Of a stretch of 27,258 bases of DNA, positions 15,561 to 23,464 are shown one piece after another. The stretch lies in NCBI GenBank assembly GCA_964498525.1, contig CAZCGU010000021.1, positions 1-27,258 of the forward strand, in the 5' to 3' direction. This stretch comes from DTU098 sp964498525. GTDB taxonomy: Bacteria > Bacillota > Desulfotomaculia > Desulfotomaculales > Pelotomaculaceae. Every line of letters begins with the position of its first letter. The stretch's first letter is position 1. Below the pieces are notes generated by a model. It was not told the origin of the DNA, did no database searches, and saw nothing but the letters and a program-made list of their open reading frames with translations. The position numbers and the translations under genes are program-made.

Positions 15561-17237
15561 ATGAAACTGGAAAAACCTTTGTTGCTCATTTTAATAACTG
15601 CAGTTATTCTTGGCGGCCTAGGCTGCCTTTTCTTTAAAATTACTCAACCGGGGGTCTTTAAAGGTTCTCCCGCCGAAGAAGACTTTGCTGCTTTCAAATT
15701 GAAAAAGCTGCAGCTGCCGGTCAGGCAGGAGCTCCTTTGCCTGGTGGCTGTGGGGGACATTATGCTCTCCCGGGGCGTGGCCGGGGAAATCAAGAAACAT
15801 GGGGATGATTTGGGCCACCCCTTTTCTAGAATAGAAGGATATTTGGAAAGCGGCGATATCGTTTTCGGCAACCTGGAAAACCCGGTTACCCCGGGCCGGG
15901 AGATCATGCCGCCGGAAAGGATTCTGCGCGCCGACCCGGGTGTGGCGGCGGCTTTACAAGAAGCCGGTTTCACTATCCTTTCCCTGGCCAACAACCATAT
16001 GCATGATTTCGGAACCCGGGGTTTGCTGGATACTTTTCAATATTTGGAACAGGCGGGACTTAAGTACGCCGGGGCCGGGGAAACAGAGGAGGAGGCCTAT
16101 GCTGCCAGATATATCGAGGCAAAGGGGCTGAAGCTGGCCTTTCTGGCCTTTTGCGATCCCGCCCTGGCCCCCGGGGACTGTCCGGCAGGGGCCGGTGGCC
16201 CCGGTGTGGCCTGCTTTGAGGAAGAAAAGGTACAGGCCGCCGTGCGGAAGGCCCGGAAAGAGGCCGGCTTTGTGGTGGTATCCATTCACGCCGGTACGGA
16301 ATATGAGCCCGCGCCGGACCTGGCCCAGACCCGGTTGGCTCGCCTGGCGGTGGATGCCGGAGCGGACCTTGTTTTGGGTCATCACCCTCATGTGCTGCAA
16401 AAGGTGGAGGAATATAAAGGCAAGTACATCTTTTACAGTCTGGGCAACTTTGTCTTCGATCAAAAGTGGTCCCGGGCCACGCGGGAGGGCCTGCTGGCTA
16501 AAATATTTATTAGCGCCGACGGTGTGGAGAAAATTGAATGCCTGCCGGTTTATATCAACGACGGGAACCAACCCCAGCCATTGGAGGGGGAGGAGGCCGC
16601 ACGGGTTTTAAGCGCGCTGGCTCTGAAGCTGGAAGCGGTGGCTGTCCCGGCCTGGGATCAGGAAAGCCGGATTTATAAAGAAAACAGCAGCTACACATTT
16701 TATGCCCGGAAACCCCTGCCTGCGTCCAGGCTTAACAAAGAACAGCGCTTTGATTTGGATCGGGACGGAATCTTAGAGGTATATTCCCTGCAGAACGGTT
16801 CCTTAAAGGTTGCGGACGCCTCCCGGTCAATCTGGCAGTCCCCGGATGAATGGTGGGTTGACGATTTCTTTTTGGGCGACGCCGACAACGACGGCATTCC
16901 CGAGCTCAATCTGCTGGTCTGGAAATCGGGCAGTTTTGGTCCGCACAAACCCTTTTGGATTACCGGGGAGGACACAAGCGTCAAAAATCACCTGTTTGTT
17001 TTTAAACTGGTTGAGGGCGTTATTAAGCCGGTCTGGCAGTCATCCAACCTGGACCGCCCCAATTATGAAGCTCGCCTCGAAGATCTGGACGGAGACGGCA
17101 TAAATGAGCTTGTGGTCGTGGAAGGCGACTATAACGATCCAGGTGTGCGGGAAGACGGCATCTGGAGATGGAACGGCTGGGGGTTCAGTAAGATTTTTTA
17201 CGGGGAACCCCAGGATTCCGAGGCGAATAGTTTTTAG
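15561..17237 (+). CDS. CapA family protein with C-terminal FG-GAP-like extension
   Basis: A 558-residue membrane-anchored protein. Residues 7-25 are a signal anchor. Residues about 58-325 are a CapA/PgsA metallophosphoesterase-like domain: VGDIMLS (64-70), NLENPVT (104-110), SLANNHMHDFG (141-151), SIHAGTEYEP (241-250), GHHPHVLQ (273-280) and FYSLGNFVFD (291-300). CapA takes part in poly-gamma-glutamate capsule synthesis in Bacillus, but no capB/capC genes are nearby, so another polymer or a phosphatase role is possible. The extra C-terminal about 170 residues carry DxDxDG calcium-loop-like motifs (DLDRDG, DADNDG, DLDGDG), suggesting an FG-GAP/VCBS-type propeller part. The ribosome site before ATG 15561 is weak. 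Confidence 0.85.
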   Translation: MKLEKPLLLILITAVILGGLGCLFFKITQPGVFKGSPAEEDFAAFKLKKLQLPVRQELLCLVAVGDIMLSRGVAGEIKKHGDDLGHPFSRIEGYLESGDIVFGNLENPVTPGREIMPPERILRADPGVAAALQEAGFTILSLANNHMHDFGTRGLLDTFQYLEQAGLKYAGAGETEEEAYAARYIEAKGLKLAFLAFCDPALAPGDCPAGAGGPGVACFEEEKVQAAVRKARKEAGFVVVSIHAGTEYEPAPDLAQTRLARLAVDAGADLVLGHHPHVLQKVEEYKGKYIFYSLGNFVFDQKWSRATREGLLAKIFISADGVEKIECLPVYINDGNQPQPLEGEEAARVLSALALKLEAVAVPAWDQESRIYKENSSYTFYARKPLPASRLNKEQRFDLDRDGILEVYSLQNGSLKVADASRSIWQSPDEWWVDDFFLGDADNDGIPELNLLVWKSGSFGPHKPFWITGEDTSVKNHLFVFKLVEGVIKPVWQSSNLDRPNYEARLEDLDGDGINELVVVEGDYNDPGVREDGIWRWNGWGFSKIFYGEPQDSEANSF

Positions 17238-17427
17238 CAAATCGCCTGACAGATGAGCGAATTCCCATGTGCACGCTTCGATTTCCGGTCTTTGGCTGCG
17301 TTTTACCCTGCCTGGATATGATCTCCATTATACCCTTAAACCTTCGCATTTCAACACATTTAACCGCTAAAACCTGAAGTTTAAAAGTTTAGAGTTTATC
17401 CAAGGGCCGGGCGGAAAGGATGCTTGC

Positions 17428-17794
17428 TTAGCCCGGTGATTTCTTTGTTGATACGTCCAACTTTAAGACTTCAGTACAACTTGGGGCATAGGGATTCCCT
17501 AAAAGAGCATCCCGGATTGCTGTCAGTGCCGGGACAGAATTCTTCTTGACCGTAGGGATGCAACCTCTGGTCCGGCAAAAGATCCCGGTGTGCGCCTTGC
17601 AGGGACCGGAAACCACCGGAGATCTTCTGCCGGACTTTGGTCATGCGTATGTCCCGTTCCGCCTGGTTGTTGCCGAAGGGAATGCGAGAATCATACATGA
17701 AGTTCAGTGTCTTTCTTCGATGTTTATCAAGACGCTCCTGCAGATTTCTGGTTTTGCTTTTTTTAAGCCTGCTCCGCTGTTCCTTGGGCCTCGG
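17428..17794 (-). pseudogene. IS66-family transposase, C-terminal fragment, frameshifted
   Basis: Reading leftwards, RSRLKKSKTRNLQERLDKHR leads into MYDSRIPFGNNQAERDIRMTK and VRQKISGGFRS, the IS66 DDE transposase C-terminal signature with the catalytic Glu. A frameshift near 17590 moves the rest to another frame, giving FCRTRGCIPTVKKN and IRDALLGNPYAP. Only the last third or so of the gene is present, and no IS66 terminal repeat was identified. Confidence 0.8.
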
Positions 17795-17805
17795 CCAGAC
17801 TTATA

Positions 17806-18210
17806 TCCTTATACTTAGCAATTTTTCCGGGCCTTTTATGGTATATCTTCCCGCTGTGGTCGTAGAACACCCAGTTCCTTGCATAACCGATATACTTTTT
17901 TATGGTTTATGATTATTTCTTCTTTAAGGCAGGCGGTAATTTTTCTGTAACCGTATGGGAAGCTGTCACCGGTAACAATTTTAGTTTATCAGTTATATTT
18001 TTACCCTGCCTGTTTAAGGAATAGCCGTATTTTATGGCCCCCGGGTTTCGTTTTATTTTTAGTTTCTGTTTTTTTAACATGGTAATAGTAAGTGGATGGC
18101 GCAATGCCGACAGCGTTAAGGACTAAGGTAGCCTTATATCCTTTTTCAATCCACCTTTTAGTAATATCAACCCTGTCGGCTACCGAGGGTTTTGCATATC
18201 TAAGGTGTCT
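17806..18210 (-). pseudogene. IS3-type transposase OrfB, N-terminal fragment, frameshifted
   Basis: Leftward reading gives YAKPSVADRVDITKRWIEKG, then YKATLVLNAVGIAPSTYYYH, and after one or more frameshifts YGYRKITACLKEE followed by INHKKVYRLCKELGVLRPQ. The last segment is the helix-turn-helix (HTH_21) of IS3-family OrfB proteins. The catalytic integrase core is absent; sequence gives way to the IS66 fragment near 17800. Junctions with both neighbours are abrupt. Confidence 0.65.
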
Positions 18211-18540
18211 CGTTCTACTACCGACCTGTATGGCAATAACCTTAAAAAAGATGTCGCTTTCCTGGTAACCAGTCTAACTCCAGAAAAGGCGGACGCTGAG
18301 TTCCTGCTGAAGTCAATCCGTGGCCATTGGTCTATTGAAAATTGTCTTCATTAGGTGCGTGATATGACCTTTGATGAAGATCGCCCGCAAATCCGGACTG
18401 GCTCTGCTCCCCGTGTTTTTGCTGCTATACGTAATCTTGTTATAAGCTTATTGCGGTTAAATGGTGTGAAGTGTATTGCTTCTGCTTTACGTAAGATAAG
18501 CTGTAATTCTGAACGTGCTCTGGAATTAATCGGTGTCTAA
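18211..18540 (+). pseudogene. ISAs1-family transposase, C-terminal fragment with nonsense codon
   Basis: Plus-strand frame from 18211 reads TSLTPEKADAEFLLKSIRGH then WSIENCLH, TAG at 18352-18354, then VRDMTFDEDRPQIRTGSAPR, FAAIRNLVISLLR and NSERALELIGV, stop 18538-18540. This is the conserved GHW-IEN-LHWVRD-TFDED block of ISAs1 transposases, with TAG exactly where a conserved Trp belongs (one-base change from TGG). The N-terminal two-thirds are missing. Confidence 0.82.
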
Positions 18541-18680
18541 ATGGGTGACTGCGTTTTTTCTATGACTTTGACGTGGTCCTGCCCAGTCTACCGTGCCACT
18601 ATATGCATCTTTATGGGAATAGCCGTAAACAAGGGCCACATCCTCTCGTCTGCCTTTTCCACAATTATACTAATGGCATC

Positions 18681-19049
18681 TCACGCCAGCATGACGTTTT
18701 CAGGGCTGAATACCGTTACTTTTGGTTGATACCTACCGGTTTCTGTATAGGTGTGCCAAACATTGGAACGGGGAACCGGCGGTGGTGTGTACCGGTGTTC
18801 CATCACCAAAATCCCATGCAAACCTTACTGATGTATATTTTTGGGGGATATTTTTGGCCTTCAGGGTAAAATCGGGTGTTTTACCGGGTACCGTTTCGAG
18901 TTCTTCCGGATCCACAGTGAAAACCAATACCTTTACCTTTACGGAATAGGGCGCAGCGGCTGTTGTGCCATTGCTGGCCAGGATAAACAATGCTCCACCT
19001 GAACCTACCGCTACTGCAAAAGCGTCATCGGTAAACTTTATTATTGCCG
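18681..19049 (-). pseudogene. PKD-domain protein fragment, frameshifted
   Basis: Leftward reading gives FTDDAFAVAVGSGGALFILA, then VDPEELETVPGKTPDFTLKA and FAWDFGDGTP, the PKD core motif. After a frameshift near 18775, HTYTETGRYQPKVTVFSPEN continues in another frame and ends at TGA 18681. PKD domains are Ig-like folds on secreted or surface proteins. The 5' end is missing: an in-frame TAA stands at 19050-19052, next to the end of the FtsX fragment. Confidence 0.65.
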
Positions 19050-19066
19050 GTTAATAATTGCTTGAA

Positions 19067-19489
19067 TTAAGTCATATCATCCCGAAGTGCGTCAATGATA
19101 TTTTCTTTTTTTATCTTGCTAATGGCATACAACATTGTAATGAACACGATAAAGAGCACGCTGAACACGCTGATTGCCACGCTCCCCCACGGGAATACGA
19201 AGTCGAAGTTACTCATTCTTTCTACGGCCACTAACCCTTCGTAAATCAGCCACGAGATGATTCCCGCTATTGGAAGACCGATTAGCAACGTCCTCATGCC
19301 ATAAAAGACACACTCGAAATTCATCATCTTATTGAAATCGCGATCCGACATCCCCACCGAGCGGAGCATGGCAAGCTCCCGCCTACGAAGCCTGATGTTC
19401 GTGGAAATCGTGTTAAACACATTGGCAACCGCAATCAGCGAAATCATAATGACAAAAACATAGGTGAACACATCAATAACAAATGTCAA
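19067..19489 (-). pseudogene. FtsX-type ABC transporter permease, C-terminal fragment
   Basis: About 140 residues with three hydrophobic segments (VFTYVFVIMISLIAVANVFN, LLIGLPIAGIISWLIY, VAISVFSVLFIVFITMLYAI) and the classic FtsX/MacB motif NIRLRRRELAMLRSVGMSDR between the first two. Full-length permeases of this family (BceB/VanZ-associated, MacB) have 400-800 residues, so only the last quarter remains. The first codon is a TTG with stop codons directly upstream in frame and no ribosome site. It may be decayed cargo of the integrative element to its right. Confidence 0.75.
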
Positions 19490-19631
19490 GAGTTACTATG
19501 TAAAGGGTGGTTTCTGCCACCTAATACATATGACTGCGGCTCATTTGTGGTGAATTGAAAAGCAGTTGTGGGAAAGGAGAAGAAAAGTCTTATACCTGCT
19601 GTAAATTCAAAACAAAAAGGAGCTTTCGCTT

Positions 19632-20006
19632 ATGAAATCGTTATTTGAACAAATGGGCGGCACATACCGTCAAGAGGGCGATTATTTCATTCCCAACCTT
19701 GAGTTACCCGAAGCCTCGGATTATCAGATCGGCAAATATGGGCATATGCGCCATCATTTCTTGAAAGAACATCATCCCGTCCTTTATACTAATCTGCTGA
19801 CCAGCGGGAAGCTGTTTGAGGCTTTGGCGGAAACTGATAAGATCTGCAAGGAGCGCATGGACTCCATTTGCACCGCTATGGCAACCCAGGAAGGTGTAAC
19901 CGAAGCCCTGAAAGCATCCGATCAAATGGAATGGGTGCGCCGCATGAACAATATCCGCAACCGGGCAGAAGAAATCGTCCTGCACGAACTGGTGTATTCT
20001 CTGTAA
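19632..20006 (+). CDS. TnpV family transposon-encoded protein
   Basis: A 124-residue protein matching TnpV (PF14198): the opening EQMGGTYRQEGDYFIPNL, then GKYGHMRHHFLKEHHPVLYT, and a C-terminal helix with DQMEWVRRMNNIRNRAEEIV. TnpV proteins are carried on many Clostridial conjugative transposons; no biochemical role is established. AAAAAGGAG at 19614-19622 supports ATG 19632. It converges on the RhuM gene, sharing a bidirectional terminator. Confidence 0.88.
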   Translation: MKSLFEQMGGTYRQEGDYFIPNLELPEASDYQIGKYGHMRHHFLKEHHPVLYTNLLTSGKLFEALAETDKICKERMDSICTAMATQEGVTEALKASDQMEWVRRMNNIRNRAEEIVLHELVYSL

Positions 20007-20017
20007 ACAGTATAACT

Positions 20018-20061
20018 AAAGCCCACGCCTCCGAAAGAACAAAATCGGAAGTGTGGGCTTT
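20018..20061. terminator. Bidirectional terminator between TnpV and RhuM
   Basis: AAAGCCCAC (20018-20026) pairs with GTGGGCTTT (20053-20061), with a further TCCGA/TCGGA inner stem. A/T-rich outer ends give T-runs on both strands, fitting the convergent genes on each side. Confidence 0.75.
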
Positions 20062-20063
20062 GC

Positions 20064-21098
20064 TTATTCTTTGCCCTTTTCAGTGTCCGTAACCAAACGG
20101 TCAAAGTCGCTTTGATACAGGCGATCTTGAATTGTACGGTATTTATCATACTCGTTCTCGGCAAACGCCTTCGCTATGGCAGCCGTGACAGTACCTTTAT
20201 TCTGCAAAATATCTTCCTCATTGAATTGCAGGAAGGCGTCCAATCGCTCCACCCAATCACGCATATACATGATATTACCGCGCCGCGCCTGCCGCTCAGC
20301 GTAATCCAGATACATGGTGACGATTTCATTGAGATTGCCAAGCTCGGCTTCGTTCAGATAATTCTTTGCAATGCTCACGTCGGATTTACGGATACGTCCC
20401 TGCGGGGCGTTCTTCCATGAAGTTAAGCCCATGTTCGTTTTCTCGCTGTCTGCTCTGCCATATACGATTTCTGCCGCTGTGTGATGGGTAACGGCAAAAT
20501 GCAGCTTGTTTTGAACCGTTGCGAAGAAATCTTGTGTGATGGGACTGACTGCGTCATAGTCGGCGCTGCACTGCGAATAGATGTCAGTTATCTTTTGATA
20601 GAAGCGCCGTTCGCTGGAACGGATGTCACGGATGCGCTCTAACTGTTCCTCAAAATAGTCCTTGCCAAAGAAGTTCTCCGGCTCCTTTAGACGCTCATCA
20701 TCCATGACGTAACCCTTGATGATGTATTCCTTCAAAACCCTGTTTGCCCATATGCGAAACATGGTAGCCTTTTTTGAATTAACACGATAGCCAACGGCGA
20801 TGATGGCGTCCAGATTATAGAAATCCGGAGTTCGCTTGACCATGCGGCCGCCCTCATTTTGAACTGTTTCCATTTTGGAAACTGTTGAGGCCTTGTCCAG
20901 CTCGCCTTCCTCAAAAATATTTTTCAAGTGCTTAGATATGGCTGCTTTCTGCACGTCAAACAGCTCCGCCATCTTTGCCTGCGTCAGCCACAGGTTTTCA
21001 CGGAATAACAAAATTTCAACCCGAACGTCCCCATTGTCCGTTCTGTAAAATAATATTTCCCTGCTCTCATATGGAGTGAGGGCGTGTTCATCGCTCAT
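20064..21098 (-). CDS. rhuM: RhuM family protein
   Basis: A 344-residue protein of the RhuM (virulence_RhuM, PF13310) family. The N-terminal half has ENLWLTQAKMAELFDVQKAA and KHLKNIFEEGEL, a DNA-binding-like segment, then YNLDAIIAVGYRVNSKKAT and FRIWANRVLKEYIIKGY; the C-terminal half has DFFATVQNKLHFAVTHHTAA and SWKNAPQGRIRKSDVSIAKN. RhuM was named from a Salmonella pathogenicity island and occurs widely on mobile elements; its molecular role is not settled. AGGAGG in the leader fits ATG at 21098. It lies 20 bases after the zinc-finger gene, so it is the last gene of a leftward operon. Confidence 0.9.
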   Translation of the reverse strand: MSDEHALTPYESREILFYRTDNGDVRVEILLFRENLWLTQAKMAELFDVQKAAISKHLKNIFEEGELDKASTVSKMETVQNEGGRMVKRTPDFYNLDAIIAVGYRVNSKKATMFRIWANRVLKEYIIKGYVMDDERLKEPENFFGKDYFEEQLERIRDIRSSERRFYQKITDIYSQCSADYDAVSPITQDFFATVQNKLHFAVTHHTAAEIVYGRADSEKTNMGLTSWKNAPQGRIRKSDVSIAKNYLNEAELGNLNEIVTMYLDYAERQARRGNIMYMRDWVERLDAFLQFNEEDILQNKGTVTAAIAKAFAENEYDKYRTIQDRLYQSDFDRLVTDTEKGKE

Positions 21099-21118
21099 GT
21101 TCTACGCCTCCTATCCTA

Positions 21119-22030
21119 TCAATCCGTTTCCGAGCTTTTATCCTTCGCCCGGCTCTTATATACATTGTACTGATTCTTGCAGCGCGGGGAGCAAAATGCA
21201 GCGCTGGGTCTGCTTGCCATGAACGCCTTCTGACAATGCTTGCAGGAGCGCAGCGGCTTTTGCTCGTCTGTAAGCGCGAAGCTGAACATCATCTGGATAC
21301 CCAACAAAAGCGACTGAAAATCCCATACGATGGTCGGTCTCTCAAGAAGCGCGATGTGGTAGCTGGGTGCGATGCCGTCAAAGGCCGCCATCGCCTGCCG
21401 GTATATATTCCGCGTGTCCTCGTCTATCTTGTCGTGGTCGTCGTAGTAGTAGATAGATGTGCAGAAGATAAACGCCCAATCCTTGAACTGCGCCGCCAGC
21501 CAGTCGTAAGGCTCAGCATATTCCCGCTGCAAGCACATATTGACCGCCATCGGCTTGTCTGAAAACGTCATAGCAAGCGCGAGCATTTCCCTGTCGCCGC
21601 CGACATCCCATCGGGATTCCACGCCCCGCTTTTTGATCTCCGGCTTTTCAAAAGGATAGAAGTTGACGAGATAATCCTCGGTGGAGAGCGTCTCCTGCTT
21701 GATGAACTTGTTCTTCGGCAGGTAGACCGCTTCGTAATCCATAAACGTAGGTGTAGTCGGCAGTGCGGTCATAAGACCCAGCAGACCGTAATTCGTGATA
21801 AACTCCATCACGGCGGCCGCGACCTTGGCGTCCTCTGCTCGTTTCATCATCATTAGCCCTACATTCAGCGCGTCCAGCACCATGGCGTCCGCATTTTTCA
21901 GCGGGTCATAGACCTCCGGCTTCGCATTTTCTGCGGGAGTTACATAAAGCTTGCCGTTCCCGGCTTCTTTTAATTCATATTTGTCATATCGTACCCAATG
22001 GGAGCTTGAACGCTCAAAGAGGTTATTCAT
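21119..22030 (-). CDS. Hypothetical protein with C-terminal zinc finger (DUF6076-like)
   Basis: A 303-residue protein. No catalytic motif is recognised in residues 1-255, a mixed region rich in aromatic and charged residues with YYYDDHDKIDEDTR near 200. The C-terminus carries a clear Cys4 knuckle, CKHC then FCSPRC about 12 residues later, ending in a basic tail (YKSRAKDKS). This resembles the family labelled DUF6076 in Clostridial mobile elements and also the CGNR-type zinc finger; the family name is from memory and should be checked. GGGAGGCG stands just before ATG 22030. Middle gene of a leftward operon (51 bases after the sigma-like gene, 20 before rhuM). Confidence 0.65.
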   Translation of the reverse strand: MNNLFERSSSHWVRYDKYELKEAGNGKLYVTPAENAKPEVYDPLKNADAMVLDALNVGLMMMKRAEDAKVAAAVMEFITNYGLLGLMTALPTTPTFMDYEAVYLPKNKFIKQETLSTEDYLVNFYPFEKPEIKKRGVESRWDVGGDREMLALAMTFSDKPMAVNMCLQREYAEPYDWLAAQFKDWAFIFCTSIYYYDDHDKIDEDTRNIYRQAMAAFDGIAPSYHIALLERPTIVWDFQSLLLGIQMMFSFALTDEQKPLRSCKHCQKAFMASRPSAAFCSPRCKNQYNVYKSRAKDKSSETD

Positions 22031-22081
22031 GCTGCGCCTCCCGATGTAATCTTAATACTTATTTTGAATATTACTATTGTA

Positions 22082-22921
22082 TCAGTCCGCATCGTCTTCG
22101 TCAATAGCACCCGCCTCCATCTGCTCAAGAAATCTGCGCTGCCGGAGCGTCAGCATATATCCGGTCTGCTGACGGTTACATAGCGCCTTTTGAAGCTGCT
22201 TTCTGAGCTTGCGGAGGATAACGCTCCGCGTCTTTCGGATGTTTCTGTCCGTCTGCGCTCTGATTCGCCCGACCTCTGCGCAGAAGCGTTGCCGGATGAA
22301 ATGCCAATAAAATATCTCCTTGTGGTCGTCTCTCATGCCGCGCAGCAGCTCTATTATGATGACGCCGGTGGTAAGCTTGTCCATTTCAAACGGGCAATCG
22401 TGCATGACCTCAAGGAAATTGCCGCTCAGAATCTGCTTCCAGCGCGGCTCCATATAGGATAGTGGGAAAATCACCCCGTCCATGGCCTTGTCAAACTCCA
22501 GAGGTACGTCACCCCGGCTTGTCTCATGATAACGCAGCCTGCGGGCCTCGTTTTGCTCAAGTTTGTCCCATTTCCTGACTACGTCCTCGAAGTCGGTTTG
22601 TGTTCGCGCCGCGTTTTCAATCCGCTCAATGGCGTTCTTGAGCATTTCCCGCTTGAAGCTTTCCTTGTTCTCAGCTTCCTCGGTTTCAGGCGGCGCTTCC
22701 TCCGGGTGATCGTCAAGCCGCAGGCTGGTCTCCAGAAGCTCATTGCGTTCGGCAGCGAGGTCAGCGGCAAGCTTTTCCTCTGCGCTTAGGTGGGGGACTT
22801 CTTCAAGAACATCATCTTCTTCATCTTGCTCATAATCAGGTTCGTCTTCGACTTCATGCTCCAAGCCCTGCTCATACAGCCATTTGGTGTATTCCTCAAG
22901 GCTCATTTCATCCTCCGTCAC
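22082..22921 (-). CDS. Sigma-70 region 4-like helix-turn-helix protein
   Basis: A 279-residue putative regulator. Residues about 1-85 are very acidic and low in complexity (DEPDYEQDEEDDVLEE and later PPETEEAENKES). Near the end, ELLRGMRDDHKEIFYWHFIR then IRAQTDRNIRKTRSVILRKL match the sigma-70 region 4 style found in short regulators on Clostridial conjugative transposons. GTG 22921 is chosen because GGGGAGGTGA precedes it by eight bases; TTG 22942 lies inside that ribosome site. First gene of the leftward operon and divergent from tnpW/recombinase, a position suited to controlling both. Sigma region 2 is not recognisable, so it may not be a complete sigma factor. Confidence 0.6.
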   Translation of the reverse strand: MTEDEMSLEEYTKWLYEQGLEHEVEDEPDYEQDEEDDVLEEVPHLSAEEKLAADLAAERNELLETSLRLDDHPEEAPPETEEAENKESFKREMLKNAIERIENAARTQTDFEDVVRKWDKLEQNEARRLRYHETSRGDVPLEFDKAMDGVIFPLSYMEPRWKQILSGNFLEVMHDCPFEMDKLTTGVIIIELLRGMRDDHKEIFYWHFIRQRFCAEVGRIRAQTDRNIRKTRSVILRKLRKQLQKALCNRQQTGYMLTLRQRRFLEQMEAGAIDEDDAD

Positions 22922-23009
22922 GCTGACCTCACCTCCCCGCAAAAAATATTTTTAGTTCTCCGAAAAACAGTTCCGTTTTGACCCGCTGTTTTCTCCTATA
23001 AGTAGAGGG

Positions 23010-23044
23010 AGTAATCCAACCTTAAAATATGTGGATTACTTTTT
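23010..23044 (+). terminator. Attenuator-like hairpin 1 upstream of tnpW
   Basis: AGTAATCCA (23010-23018) pairs perfectly with TGGATTACT (23032-23040), 13-base loop, followed by TTTT. No gene ends just before it on the plus strand, so it is more likely a leader hairpin than a gene-end terminator. Confidence 0.55.
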
Positions 23045-23061
23045 AATCTATGAAGGGAGAG

Positions 23062-23154
23062 ATGTGCAGAAATATTAGCACGGCGCGAGACCGGCTTCGC
23101 TGCTCAGAAATGGGCGGCGGGGCCGGTTTTTACTGCCCAAAGACAACTGAATAA
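23062..23154 (+). CDS. Possible 30-codon leader ORF
   Basis: ATG 23062 follows AAGGGAGAG very closely; 30 codons (MCRNISTARDRLRC...) end at TAA 23152-23154. It overlaps the second hairpin at 23090-23131. Cys- and Arg-rich; no family recognised. Translation of such a leader could alter folding of the overlapping hairpin. Confidence 0.3.
   Translation: MCRNISTARDRLRCSEMGGGAGFYCPKTTE
23090..23131 (+). terminator. Attenuator-like hairpin 2 upstream of tnpW
   Basis: ACCGGC (23090-23095) pairs with GCCGGT (23122-23127), with a GC-rich interior and TTTTT to 23131. It lies within the short leader ORF and 115 bases upstream of tnpW. Confidence 0.5.
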
Positions 23155-23244
23155 AGACGCCGGCAGATTACAGCGAGAGGAACTGTCACCACCAAGAATT
23201 ATACCGCAGTTATACCGGACGCGCAACAGAAAGAGAGGTAGCCT

Positions 23245-23463
23245 ATTAACACAAATAAGACCGACGAGAACAATTACACCTATATGACCCGACGCATCGG
23301 CTCCACCACCTACCGGGTAAAGGTCGTGTTCTGCAATTCCGGGCAGGAGACGATGGAGGATAAGGTTTTACGCATGATTCGCAATGAAGTGCTGGAAAAC
23401 AGCTCGGAGTGTGGTATAATGGAAGCACCACAAATGAGCCGACAGTCTGAAAGGAGCGCCTGA
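23245..23463 (+). CDS. TnpW family transposon-encoded protein
   Basis: A small protein of about 59-72 residues matching TnpW of Clostridial transposons: RRIGSTTYRVKVVFCNSGQE then TMEDKVLRMIRNEVL. The start is uncertain. AGAGAGG (23232-23238) points to an ATT codon at 23245, followed by NTNKTDENNYTY; the first standard start in frame is ATG 23284, which has no ribosome site. An in-frame TAG lies at 23239-23241. Either ATT is used as a rare start, or an ancestral ATG has mutated. The TGA stop is one base before the recombinase ATG and its end contains the recombinase ribosome site, so the two are translationally coupled. Confidence 0.7.
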   Translation: MNTNKTDENNYTYMTRRIGSTTYRVKVVFCNSGQETMEDKVLRMIRNEVLENSSECGIMEAPQMSRQSERSA

Positions 23464-23464
23464 T

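Noticed and set aside
16195..16611. 138-codon plus-strand frame inside the capA-like gene
   Set aside because: Trp/Arg-rich out-of-frame translation of GC-rich coding sequence; the CapA frame carries all conserved motifs.
18541..18729. 62-codon frame directly after the ISAs1 fragment
   Set aside because: No ribosome site or family; it is antisense to the PKD fragment for much of its length.
22978..23002. TTGACC and TATAAG as a sigma-A promoter for tnpW/recombinase
   Set aside because: The spacer is only 13 bases, too short for a normal promoter.
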